From: Symbiodinium natans
Lineage: Eukaryota; Sar; Dinophyceae; Suessiales; Symbiodiniaceae
Direction of reading: 5' to 3'
Length of the DNA: 64,000 nt
Assembly (NCBI GenBank): GCA_905221605.1
Contig: CAJNDS010002775.1
Span: forward strand, 135,001 to 199,000
Position numbers and translations under genes: made by a program. The notes beneath the pieces were generated by a model. It did not search any database. It worked only from the letters and a program-made list of their open reading frames with translations, and was not told where the DNA came from. How positions within the stretch are numbered: the first letter of the stretch is position 1; the number at the start of each line of letters is the position of its first letter. This document shows positions 56,119 through 64,000 of the stretch, in pieces.

Positions 56119-56127
56119 CAATACCAG

Positions 56128-56249
56128 GCATGGCATTTTCACGTCGAGTTGAAAGGCGCCTTCGGCGCCTGGGATCCGGTCTTTGGCAAGACTGCCAGGA
56201 GCTGCAACCGACGGAAATCCAAGACGAAGACGTGGAGCATCGCATTTAG
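56128..56249 (+). CDS. Exon of a plus-strand gene, stop inside telomeric unit
   Basis: After GCAATACCAG the plus strand reads MAFSRRVERRLRRLGSGLWQ, DCQELQPTEIQDEDVEHRI and TAG, where the stop is the TTTAG of the adjoining TTTATAGGG array. Either the array supplies the stop or the exon ends just before it. The Arg-rich start and acidic end are coding-like. A GGCGCC-TTC-GGCGCC hairpin lies inside. Confidence 0.5.
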
Positions 56250-56312
56250 GGTTTATAGGGTTTATAGGGTTTATAGGGTTTATAGGGTTTATAGGGTGTT
56301 TAGGGTTTAGGG
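56246..56312. repeat. Variant array (TTTATAGGG)n
   Basis: Five TTTATAGGG units, then TGTTTAGGG and TTTAGGG. Confidence 0.95.
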
Positions 56313-56724
56313 CATGACCTTTGACCTAACACCTGTTTCGTATCACAAGCTAAGACTTATAGGTACTGCGACACTCCACGTTGGACATATGCACGTGCAC
56401 GCCATGCGCATCTTGGACTCGCATGACGCCATGGGCCATGCGCAAAGATGCGCTGCACAGATGCTGGCACACTCTCTCATGGCATCCCAGACATGAGCCC
56501 CTAGGGGTTCAGGGTTTAGGGTTGAGGGTTGAGGGTTGATCAGGGTTTAGGGTTACCCGCAACCCTTATTTGTGGATGAACCTTTTGTGCAACAGAAGCC
56601 TATATAAACCCCTGCCAGGTGAAGCCCGTCACTCGCTCAGGTCTTTCTCATCATGGCCATAAACCTGGGTGCGTGGGGCTTTTTGGCTTTTTAGAGCTCC
56701 CCCAAACCCTAAACCCTAAACCAG

Positions 56725-56825
56725 GGCGCTTCAGCGCTCCAAAATGCGCAACACAGGCAGCCCTCCGAATGGTCATCGACGACCGAAACTTTTTGAGCTC
56801 CGAAGCAAAGGCACACGAAACATGA
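56725..56825 (+). CDS. Probable terminal exon after CCCTAAACCAG
   Basis: The acceptor is telomeric (CCCTAAACCCTAAACCAG). The plus strand then reads RFSAPKCATQAALRMVIDDR, NFLSSEAKAHET and TGA. Coding composition is good. It may end the plus-strand gene with exons at 55.83 and 56.13 kb. Confidence 0.5.
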
Positions 56826-57099
56826 ACAATTGTCATATGGCATCTTCTTGCTACACACACCTCCCATGGTTTTAGGATTGTGGGGGGGTTTCACTCAAAG
56901 GCGAGAGGCACCCCCCCCAAATCTCCTCCGGTGGCAAGTGAAAAAACCCTCAGCCTATGGCCCGGGCGTATCGAAATCAATGGAGACTCTCCGCGGGTCC
57001 TGGCTTCGTTCCGGCTGCCTTTTCATTGGGTTTTGGGGCTTAGGAATGTTCAGGACTTGCCTTCGAGGTTAAGGCTTGAGTTTTTCTAGGGGTCCGAGG

Positions 57100-57700
57100 G
57101 TGAACTTTGCATGATCTGCTCAGAAACCGAAAAAAAGCTTCCAGGAATCTTCATGCGCAACTCTGCTTCCCAAGGTAGTGTAGAGAAGGAAATGAAAGAA
57201 CAAAGCGAATCCACCTACAGCCTCCCGTGACAGAGCGAAAAGCAGTACAGCACTTGGTACCTGATCCCGCTCTTACGGTTCAGTTGGTCGCCTTAAAGAG
57301 GGAACGAAGTGCCACAGGGAAACTCTCTTCTATTTTATTATGTTATTGTTATATCGTGTTTTTTACATGGTTACATGACAAGATGTCTCGTCAGTGCATT
57401 TTTACAGGGCTATCTATATTGCCATGGTATTATGTTTTACCTTGTTATGCAAACATACCATTATAGCTTAATATTTTTTCTATGCCTCAACGTAACAAGT
57501 CATACGCTGCTAGCACAAGCGAGTAACAACATCACACCTTCAACATATAATAATACTGGTACCTTGATGTAAGTTACTTAGTCACCAAGGACCCGGTTTT
57601 GGTGGAATGACATTTCGGCTGCTTCTGGTCTACCGAAAAGGCTCTTTTGCTCCTGAAGGGGGGGGGGGGGCGGGGGTAGCCGTTTAAAGTCCCAAACTCA
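57100..57700. other. Stretch without recognisable exon
   Basis: AT-richer DNA with a G run (57658-57671). Two plus frames are open but Tyr/Cys/Ile-rich and motif-free. The minus frame 57753-57941 (MFFDFCVVGPHYPLCSQNAV ...) is also undecided. Confidence 0.4.
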
Positions 57701-57961
57701 ACAAACACCAGCCAACGCGCCAGACGATGAGAATGCTTCCTTCGTTTCCAACCTATGAGATCTCAAGAAGAAGGTAAAGGCCAACAACCTGAACCCATGG
57801 GTTCAACACGTATATTTGGGGGTCGGAGCATTTCAAGTTTGACCCGGACTGGCACTGAGAATGCTCGATGAAGAACTCTGTCACGGCATTTTGTGAACAT
57901 AATGGATAATGGGGTCCAACCACGCAGAAGTCAAAAAACAACAGGGTCCTCTGGAGCCCAC

Positions 57962-58013
57962 AACCCTAACCCTAACCCCTAAACCCTAAACCCTAAACCC
58001 TAAACCCTAAACC
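57962..58013. repeat. Telomeric array, C-strand
   Basis: CCCTAAC start, then CCCTAAA. Confidence 0.95.
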
Positions 58014-58289
58014 ACAGCGACCCGCCCTCTGCGAGCCCAGGCCCTTTCGTCTTGGCAGGCACGGAGTGCACCATTCAAACAAGACAACATTACCAGCTTA
58101 GGCTGTTTTAGGGTTTTAGGGTTTTAGGGTTTAGGGCATTAAAGATGAGAACCATCTCATTCGCACGTAAAGGACATGCATTCTGGCATATGCGTGCAAT
58201 GTCTCCGTCCTTTTCTGATGTTCGTCTCATGATGGAGTTTGTTTGTTCGTCAGCTGGTTCCTCATACCGAACCCTCCGACCTAAACCCT

Positions 58290-58582
58290 CTACCCTAGAC
58301 CCAGGAGTAACCTAGGGTTATAAAGGGTACCCTTTTTGGTTTTAAGGGGATTGAAAGGGAACCTAAACCCTAAACCCTAAACCCTAAACCCTAAACCCTA
58401 AAACCCTAAAACCTAAACCCTAAACCCTAAACCCTAAGACCTAAACCCTAAACCCTAAACCCTAAACCCTAAACCCTAAACCCTAAACCCTAAACCCTAA
58501 ACCCTAAACCCTAAACCCTAAACCCTAAACCCTAAACCCTAAACCCTAACAAAAGGAAATAAGGGCCTACTCCGGGTTCTAT
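58290..58582. mobile_element. Family H element with 187-bp telomeric array
   Basis: Left half CTACCCTAGACCCAGGAGTA ... GATTGAAAGGGAAC, then about 26 CCCTAAA-type units (58362-58548), then the right half AAAAGGAAATAAGGGCCTAC. The copies at 22292 and 60267 have a few bases there instead. Confidence 0.88.
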
Positions 58583-58655
58583 ATTACCTGACGGGTCCTC
58601 GAGATCAGCACGGAAGCCGCCCTCAAAGTTCTCAGCGACCTGACGCCGAATTAGA

Positions 58656-58736
58656 GAGTTCTTAAGGTTTAGGGTTTAGGGTTTAGGGTTTAGGGTTTAG
58701 GGTTTAGGGTTTAGGGTTTAGGGTTTGAGTTCTTAA
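58656..58736. repeat. Telomeric array flanked by 10-bp direct repeat
   Basis: GAGTTCTTAA occurs at 58656-58665 and at 58727-58736. Between them lies only GG(TTTAGGG)8TTT. The right copy is also the start of a family O element, so the array entered at or beside that element. Confidence 0.9.
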
Positions 58737-58880
58737 AGGAGGGGGGTTCGAGGGGGTTATGTAACCCAAGGTTCCTAAAACTCCCTACTACTCCCTGTGG
58801 CTCAATAAGCTTCCCCAACGTTCCCTAGATACCTGCCCCCCCCATGACAATGAAGCCCTCATCCCTTAAGTAACCGATGG
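58727..58880. mobile_element. Family O element, copy without internal array
   Basis: GAGTTCTTAAAGGAGGGGGG ... GTTATGTAACCCAAGGTTCC ... ATCCCTTAAGTAACCGAT. Confidence 0.7.
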
Positions 58881-59149
58881 GTTCTCCACACTGGCCTTGA
58901 AAGTTTGCGTTGAGGTCCTGGGGGGGGCGGGGGGGTGGAATAATTACTAACAGTGTTCCCTTATAGTCCCTTAAAGTTAGACTAAATTATGCCATAATAA
59001 CCGTCCCACAACCCATCTCTTAATTATCAAGGCCCCTACATGAGTTGATGCAAGAGTGTGGCACATGGAGGGGTTGAGTCAAGTGCCCCAGCTTTGGGGG
59101 TCTGAGAAAGCTGCTCCCCTAGAAAAAGCACCTTGCAAGGTCAAACAAA

Positions 59150-59400
59150 CCCATTCATGGAAAGACACCGAAGAACCCCCGAATTGACGCCCACCGTGAA
59201 CTGGGGTGGGTGGATACCAAGAGCCCCGGGAAAAGACGCTCCGAAGCCAGGGAAGATCTAGAAAACCGAGCACCCTCCCCTCCCTTCGCTACCCTGCAAC
59301 GGTGCTCCAGGGAATTTGCAGTACACTCCAACAAGTTGGGAACATCCTTATCTCAATACCCCAAAAGGTATACCCAAAATGATCCCGGCTCTAGCAATAC
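59150..59400 (+). CDS. Possible exon, charged, unrecognised
   Basis: The plus strand reads NPRIDAHRELGWVDTKSPGK, RRSEAREDLENRAPSPPFAT, LQRCSREFAVHSNKLG before repeat-like DNA at 59400. Charged composition favours this strand over the open minus frame (59079-59273). Confidence 0.35.
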
Positions 59401-59756
59401 TTAAACCATGTTCCAACTTTCTGAAGTTTACTGTAGGCCCCTCAAACCGCTCTACACGCCACCTGAGAGCCCAGTCGTGAATCCTCAAACGTGAATTCTC
59501 AGTCGCACATTGGGGCCACCGACAAGCTGCTCGACATCCAAATCCTCCAATCCTGATTTAGGGTTAGGGTTTATAGGGTTTAGGGTTGGGGTTTGGGGTT
59601 TTGGGCTTAGGGAAGCAAGATTTGCAACTTTTTGGCCGGTGGTTGGGGGCTTCGGGTTGAGGCGACGGCAGCGGTTTAGGCTTTGGCTGGGGTCCGGCGC
59701 TCTGTCTTTCTCACAACCGCAACCGTTTGCCCGAAGAACTAAGGCAAAAACCCCTC

Positions 59757-59833
59757 AAAACACGACACCTCGATTTTTTTTTGCCAGAGTGCCGCTCTCA
59801 GTGAGGGCCACGATCAGATCGTCCTTGCGGATG
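59757..59833 (-). CDS. Possible exon, unrecognised
   Basis: After GAGTTGGGCAG the minus strand reads IIRKDDLIVALTESGTLAKK, NRG. The alternation of charged and aliphatic residues is protein-like. An overlapping plus ORF (59510-59872) is largely telomere-derived and less likely. Confidence 0.4.
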
Positions 59834-59875
59834 ATACCTGCCCAACTCGTGGGTGAGCTCTTTCAGCTTTAGGAC

Positions 59876-59986
59876 CCCAGATCTTCCAAACCCCCTTAAT
59901 TTAAGGAATATACCCATTTTTATACTAAGGATCCTTATTCTGACTCAGGGTATATACCTTAAGCAAGGGGTTTTGGAAGATCTGGG
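59876..59986. mobile_element. MITE-like element, family A
   Basis: CCCAGATCTTCCAAACCCCC to GGGGTTTTGGAAGATCTGGG. Confidence 0.88.
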
Positions 59987-60266
59987 ACCGTTGACTCCTT
60001 AACAGCATCCTTTGCCGGCCTCGCTTGCTAACTACTATTTGCTTATCAGAACCCCCAAAAGAATAAAAAACCATGAATAATCCCTATATTACCTTTAATA
60101 AGGAAGAATATTTCTTGATTTTTTGAGGGTTCTTAAGCAACCAATTAGTAGCAAATTTTACCCACTCTGTCTGGAGTTGGCAGGTCAGGCGGCAGGCAGA
60201 TTGTTGGGAGTCACGCGTTCACCCATCACTTGCTGCAGGCGAAGTCTACCACTGTGTCTACGAGGA

Positions 60267-60369
60267 GACTTGGGAGTAGAAAAGGGTACCCTTTTTGGTT
60301 TTCAGGGGATTAATAAGGGAACCCCGCCCCTAAAAAAGGGGAAACAAGGGGCCTACTCCCAGTCCTTGA
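60267..60369. mobile_element. MITE-like element, family H, without array
   Basis: ACTTGGGAGTAGAAAAGGGT ... GGGGCCTACTCCCAGTCCTT. Confidence 0.83.
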
Positions 60370-60461
60370 CGAGGAGATCGACCCTACCTCGATGTTTCCG
60401 GCCCTTGTGAGGCCCTGGGGATGTGCAATCCGAGGGCCGAGGTCAAAACTGCGCAGCTAAA

Positions 60462-60600
60462 CCTACTTCGAGGTTCATGGTACCTATTGCTGTTGTTATA
60501 ACTGTACTTATAACCCACTTAGAAGTCCCTTAAGTGGTTATAAGTACAGTTCTAAGTACAGTCATTGTTGGTTAATAAGTACCATGAACCTCCAAGTAGG
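60462..60600. mobile_element. MITE-like element, family B, highly palindromic
   Basis: CCTACTTCGAGGTTCATGGT and ACCATGAACCTCCAAGTAGG. The inner parts (TATAACTGTACTTATAACCC / GTTATAAGTACAGTTCTAAG) also pair, so nearly the whole 139 bp can fold. Confidence 0.9.
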
Positions 60601-60630
60601 ACCTCTGTTTAGTTCCCGGATTGCGCTGAG

Positions 60631-60719
60631 CCGATGCGCAAGTTCAAAAAGACCGCAGGCACCGGCAACACGCCGACGACATGTCTCTCCAAAAATACTT
60701 GAGAGAGCTGGCCATGTGA
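60631..60719 (+). CDS. Possible exon before the TAC repeat
   Basis: After GATTGCGCTGAG the plus strand reads DAQVQKDRRHRQHADDMSLQ, KYLRELAM and TGA. It is a charged, helical segment. It could be terminal, or end at CCAT|GTGATG. Confidence 0.4.
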
Positions 60720-60727
60720 TGTTCAGT

Positions 60728-60905
<178 letters not shown>

Positions 60906-61103
60906 CTCCATGCTGAAGTTCACAGGAATCGATGTCAGGACCAGGAAGTCCCAGCTTCCGACTTGCCGGGGACAGGGTGACTAAACACCTCCCACGTTAC
61001 CTTAAGCAGCCCTGTGTAGGCCCCGAAGCCCTACATGCCCAAAAAAACCCTAACCAGGCTAACCAGGACCCGAACTCCAAACCGTCTACCCAGGCAGGCG
61101 CAC

Positions 61104-61209
61104 CCTCCCCATCCCTGTCGAAGAACTGGAACGCGTAGGCGAGCATTTTGTCCTCAAGGTACTGCCTGCTCAGCGCAAGGGCTTTCGGGTTGAGGGGCTC
61201 CGATGTAGG
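61104..61209 (-). CDS. EF-hand exon, CDPK-like
   Basis: From CGTTGCGTGCAG the minus strand reads PTSEPLNPKALALSRQYLED, KMLAYAFQFFDRDGEG and ends GGGGAGG|GTGCGCC. YLEDKMLAYAFQFFDRDGEG is the entering helix and the first six loop positions (D-x-D-x-E-G) of a calcium-binding EF hand, as in calcium-dependent protein kinases and calmodulin-like proteins. The split of the loop at a GT donor explains why the rest of the loop is absent. The kinase domain is not in view, so the exact family is open. Confidence 0.6.
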
Positions 61210-61235
61210 CTGCACGCAACGCCCTGTAGAACCTT

Positions 61236-61400
61236 TTAAAGGGTATAAGGAGGGACTCCTAGGAGGGTCTTTTTAATGTTATTCCCCTATATATCCCCTA
61301 TGTATACCTTATATAGTCCCTATATACCTAAGTAGCCCCTATATATATATATCCCTCAAATAGCCTAGGGTCCCTTAAAGGTCCCTCCTTTAGTCCCTTC
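61236..61400. repeat. Dispersed repeat, family K
   Basis: AAGGAGGGACTCCTAGGAGG ... CCTAAGTAGCCCCTATATAT ... GGTCCCTCCTTTAGTCCCTT, matching 33880-34050. Confidence 0.75.
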
Positions 61401-61481
61401 CCCCGAACCCTAGACCCTACAAAGCCCCAAGCCCAAAAACCCCAAAGCCTAAAAGCCAAAAAACTACAAGGCCCCAGCCCC

Positions 61482-61535
61482 TAAACCCTAAACCCTAAAC
61501 CCTGAACCCTAAACCCTAAACCCTAAACCCTAAAA
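61482..61535. repeat. Telomeric array, C-strand
   Basis: Seven CCCTAAA-type units. Confidence 0.95.
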
Positions 61536-61584
61536 CCAAACTACTAGGCCGCTGCAGTGCATAAGCTTCCGTGCAACTCTGCAG

Positions 61585-61629
61585 GGACGAATCGAGGAAA
61601 ACCGGTACAACTTCACGACTCACCCGTGA
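61585..61629 (+). CDS. Possible terminal exon
   Basis: After GCAACTCTGCAG the plus strand reads GRIEENRYNFTTHP and TGA. The acceptor is good and the reading plausible, but the segment is very short. Confidence 0.35.
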   Translation, partial: GRIEENRYNFTTHP

Positions 61630-61835
61630 CATATATGGGTTTAGGGTTAGTTTACTGGGCTTTGTAGCAGCACACGTTATAGATGCTCCTTCTCACAAGA
61701 GGGGGAGCAAAGCATGGACGTAGCACCCTAAACGCTGCACCCTAGATCCGAAACCCTAAACCCGAAACCCTAAACCGTAAACCCTAGACCCTAGCTACCT
61801 AAAAACATGTTCGGGTTCATTGGGTTCCTTCTGCA

Positions 61836-61975
61836 TGTCAAGAGGGATAAGAGGGATGCAGCAAGAATATAGAACCGACAAGGTGCCTCTTGTCCAAGGC
61901 GGCAGCCAAAAACTCCTCTGCACACCGACAGCGGGAGAATGTGAGAGCGCAGCAAGGCCTTGTTATAGAATAAAC
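61836..61975 (+). CDS. Possible exon, unrecognised
   Basis: The plus strand reads MQQEYRTDKVPLVQGGSQKL, LCTPTAGECESAARPCYRIN. The opposite strand is also open. The call is compositional only. Confidence 0.25.
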
Positions 61976-62325
61976 TGGCACCCTAGACCCTAAACACTAA
62001 ACCCTTCTGTTATGGCTAGGACTGCTGCACTGCCTGCCTGTGGCCGGCTATGCCAATCCCTAAACCCTAAACCCCAAACCCTCAACGGCTAAACGGAATA
62101 ACCCCTAAACCCTAAACCCTAAACGGCTAAAGCCTAAGCCCTAAATCCTACGCTGCTTGTATGCGTTGGGAGTCCGGTTTAAAGCAAACCTTCCTGCTCC
62201 CAGCAAGTGGCCTCGAACATGACAACACAACATTGCAATCTCTGCAGGTTTACTTAGGGTATAGGGGTTAGGGCTCATTAGGGCTAGGGTTTCAGGGTTT
62301 AGGGCTTATCCCTACAAAGCCCTGA

Positions 62326-62388
62326 GAATGCCAACTGGCGCCACGCGTCCGTGTACTCGATGTACCCGCTCCTCTCGCATCTGAGGCC
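62326..62388 (+). CDS. Possible short exon
   Basis: After ACAAAGCCCTGAG the plus strand reads NANWRHASVYSMYPLLSHLR. It looks protein-like (Trp, Tyr, Leu pattern) and follows a small G-strand block. Confidence 0.35.
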
Positions 62389-62457
62389 CCCTCTACACCC
62401 CCTTTTAGTCTTTTCCCTCAGGCTCCAATCGCCCAGAATACGTATTATTTGCAGACT

Positions 62458-62796
62458 TTAGACCCCACTGTCGGTATTCTTTGTGTGCTTGGAGCCCCAG
62501 GGAATAGTGTTCTTCGTGGCTCTCATGCTCCAGTTCGGCATGTTTAGAGTTTGGCTTGCTTGTCGGGGCTTAGATACATAAAGAGTGCAGCTGCGCAGAC
62601 AAACTTGGGGATTTCCTAAATTTCGCATGCGATCTAATGCGAAATTTAAACGGGACCTCCAAACAATTACCCCTTTTTCGGAACACTCAGATGCTCTCAA
62701 CAGCTTCCCCCTTTGGGCGCGCAGGGGTCGCCTTCGGGCTCCAGGGGCTTGTGGGCTGGCTTTATTTGACTTCTGACCTTCTCTGAGGTACCTCAA
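62458..62796 (-). CDS. 112-codon open frame, nature unknown
   Basis: The minus strand reads MRYLREGQKSNKASPQAPGA, RRRPLRAQRGKLLRASECSE, KGVIVWRSRLNFALDRMRNL, GNPQVCLRSCTLYVSKPRQA and on to a stop near 62458. It is the longest repeat-free minus frame in the last 10 kb, but has no motif I recognise and holds an 11-bp hairpin. It could be a small gene, an exon, or part of a repeat. Confidence 0.3.
   Translation of the reverse strand: MRYLREGQKSNKASPQAPGARRRPLRAQRGKLLRASECSEKGVIVWRSRLNFALDRMRNLGNPQVCLRSCTLYVSKPRQASQTLNMPNWSMRATKNTIPWGSKHTKNTDSGV
62618..62647. repeat. Perfect hairpin AAATTTCGCAT / ATGCGAAATTT
   Basis: Eleven-base arms around GCGATCTA. Confidence 0.8.
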
Positions 62797-62864
62797 CCCT
62801 AAACCCTAAACCCTCAACCCTAAACCCTAAACCCTAAACCCTAAACCCTAACCCTAAACCCTAA
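62792..62864. repeat. Telomeric array, C-strand
   Basis: CCCTCAA and CCCTAAA units ending CCCTAAGGGCTTTATGGG. Confidence 0.95.
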
Positions 62865-63421
62865 GGGCTTTATGGGTTGAGGCTTTGATGTGCTGGGCTT
62901 TGGGACTTTTGGGCAATCAGTGCGCCTCTCTTTAAGCCCTGAGGGTCCGTGTACCTGAATAGGGGAATACTGGAACCTTATAACGTGCTTCCTATCATCC
63001 TATAAAGGGAATTTGGGGCCCAAGCATATACTAAGATGGAACATGGACCCTTACCCAGACCTCTGGGAGGATGCAAAGAATAGAACCCCCAAATCGTACC
63101 CTATACTACTATGGGGTTATTCTGAGGAACCTTTGAGGTGATCTATTTTTTTGGATCCTCCCAGGGGTCTGGGTAGGGTAAGGTCTTGAGTTCAAGGGTT
63201 GGCCCTTATATCCGAGGCTCCTCCGAGGGGCTTCCAAACTGATAGGGTTTGTAGGGCTTGGAGGGCTTATAGGGCTTAACTATAGGGTTATGTAGGGTGC
63301 GGAGGGCTGAGAGCGTTTATAGGGTTTACATAGGTCTTACAGGAGTTCATAGGGTTTAGGGGTTTAGAGTTTTTCGGGCCCGAAACCCTAAACCCTAAAC
63401 CCTAATCCCTAAACCCTAAGG

Positions 63422-63538
63422 GGGTCTGAGAGACGAGGAGGTGGAGATCGTCGGCAACACAAAAAACGGTCCCGTTGAAGTCGATGCCGGCAAAGATGCC
63501 CTGCCTCAGTGGCTGTCGCCTTTGACATCCCCCGGATG
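63422..63538 (-). CDS. Exon-like segment, strand ambiguous (reverse-transcriptase-like on minus)
   Basis: The minus strand reads PLRQGIFAGIDFNGTVFCVA, DDLHLLVSQTP. The FCVADDLHLL piece resembles the F/YxDD catalytic core of a non-LTR reverse transcriptase (ADD, then hydrophobics), with RQG before it. On plus the same DNA reads LRDEEVEIVGNTKNGPVEVD, AGKDALPQWLSPLTSPGW between CCCTAAG and G|GTTTAGGG. Third-position GC favours minus and the splice layout favours plus. Confidence 0.35.
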
Positions 63539-63632
63539 GTTTAGGGTTTAGGGTTTAGGGTTTAGGGTTTAGGATTTAGAGTTTAGGGTTTAGGTTCGGG
63601 GTCTAGGGTTCAGGGTTGAGGGTTTGGGGTTT
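63539..63632. repeat. Telomeric array, G-strand
   Basis: TTTAGGG units, then degenerate TTTAGAG and TTCAGGG. Confidence 0.93.
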
Positions 63633-63764
63633 GTCACAAGGAAAATGCGATTTCCGAGGTTCCTAGGCCCTTGAGTGTAGCTCCTCCTTCCGGTGTACCT
63701 AATGTTTGTATCCTTCGAGGATATAAGTATCAGGAATTGGGGGCAGGGGGAGGGGGGGTATGTA

Positions 63765-63846
63765 TGTATATATATATATATATATACACCTAAACCCTAA
63801 GCCCTAAACCCCAAACCCTAAAGCTCAAACCCCAAACCCTAAACCG
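63765..63846. repeat. TA microsatellite joined to C-strand telomeric units
   Basis: TATATATATATACACC followed by CCCTAAG/CCCTAAA/CCCCAAA units. Confidence 0.9.
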
Positions 63847-63849
63847 CAA

Positions 63850-63953
63850 GAGAGTACCGGTGCTGAGCTCTGGACACCTCGGACGGAGCTTCTTCGAGGC
63901 CCACACCTCGGCGACATTGGGAGCTCCCAGGATGTCCCTGTTGACTCTTCTTC
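63850..63953 (-). CDS. Exon near the window end, unrecognised
   Basis: After CCCTAAACGGAAG the minus strand reads RVNRDILGAPNVAEVWASKK, LRPRCPELSTGTL. GC3 is high. In its own direction a C-strand block precedes it and a G-strand block follows. The family is unknown. Confidence 0.45.
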
Positions 63954-63991
63954 CGTTTAGGGTTTAGGGTTCGGGTTTAGGGTTTCGCCAC
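63954..63991. repeat. Telomeric array, G-strand, ending in GCCACCCGC
   Basis: TTTAGGG units end in CGCCACCCGCACTGC at the window edge, the same GCCACCCGC word that follows the array at 16842. Confidence 0.85.
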
Positions 63992-64000
63992 CCGCACTGC

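Overview
The window looks like nuclear DNA from a dinoflagellate, probably in or near the Symbiodiniaceae/Suessiales. No single marker proves this. The basis is: (1) plant-type TTTAGGG/CCCTAAA telomeric repeat, reported at dinoflagellate telomeres, scattered through all 64 kb; (2) short, GC3-rich exon-like islands instead of long ORFs, some joined by GC-AG as well as GT-AG introns; (3) two protein families that are very numerous in dinoflagellate genomes, a Mei2-like RNA-binding protein (54.5-55.2 kb, minus) and a membrane protein with FLDRMCINQ...RLWC..ELAAF...CNCC motifs (31.6-36.0 kb, minus). I found no rRNA, tRNA, CRISPR array, dinoflagellate spliced leader, or prokaryotic gene. Most open reading frames over 60 codons are repeat translations (CCCTAAA reads as NPKP or TLNPKP; TTTAGGG as GFRV).

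The sequence is a mosaic of three materials. First, roughly sixty blocks of telomeric or telomere-variant repeat, about 20 to 370 bp, in both orientations. Second, a dozen or more families of short (about 100-200 bp) inverted-repeat elements of MITE type, named A to Q here, many copies carrying a telomeric block inside. Third, exon-like islands of about 50-400 bp, plus one repeat-poor island at 16.84-19.28 kb.

Layout: 0-7 kb, arrays, a three-fold repeated acidic coding motif (3.2-4.3 kb), a 42-bp tandem repeat (5.1 kb) and a 2OG-Fe(II) dioxygenase-like exon (7.1-7.5 kb, minus). 8-16 kb, scattered exons on both strands and the longest array (11.76-12.06 kb). 16-19.3 kb, a TTTAGGGG array and the repeat-poor island. 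21.1-21.6 kb, a J-domain gene whose GC-AG intron contains a telomeric array. 25.0-25.5 kb, a plus-strand gene whose two exons are joined in frame across an intron made almost only of CCCTAAA units. 26-30 kb, minus-strand membrane-protein-like exons and nested elements. 31.6-36.0 kb, the six-exon FLDRMCINQ gene with telomeric blocks in its introns. 41.5-48.5 kb, a run of minus-strand exons. 54-57 kb, the Mei2-like gene and a plus-strand exon group. 59-64 kb, further exons including an EF-hand exon (61.1 kb).

The main observation is that telomeric repeats here are not relics of one chromosome end. They sit inside introns and inside dispersed repeats, are sometimes flanked by direct repeats of target DNA (20 bp at 49.63/49.67 kb, 10 bp at 58.66/58.73 kb, 18 of 19 bp at 1.29/1.45 kb), and often lie so that a C-strand array precedes a 3' splice site and a G-strand array supplies the GT of a 5' splice site. 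This suggests repeated insertion or local synthesis of telomeric DNA at internal breaks, tolerated because the inserts can be spliced out. All exon calls are by eye and unconfirmed by transcripts.
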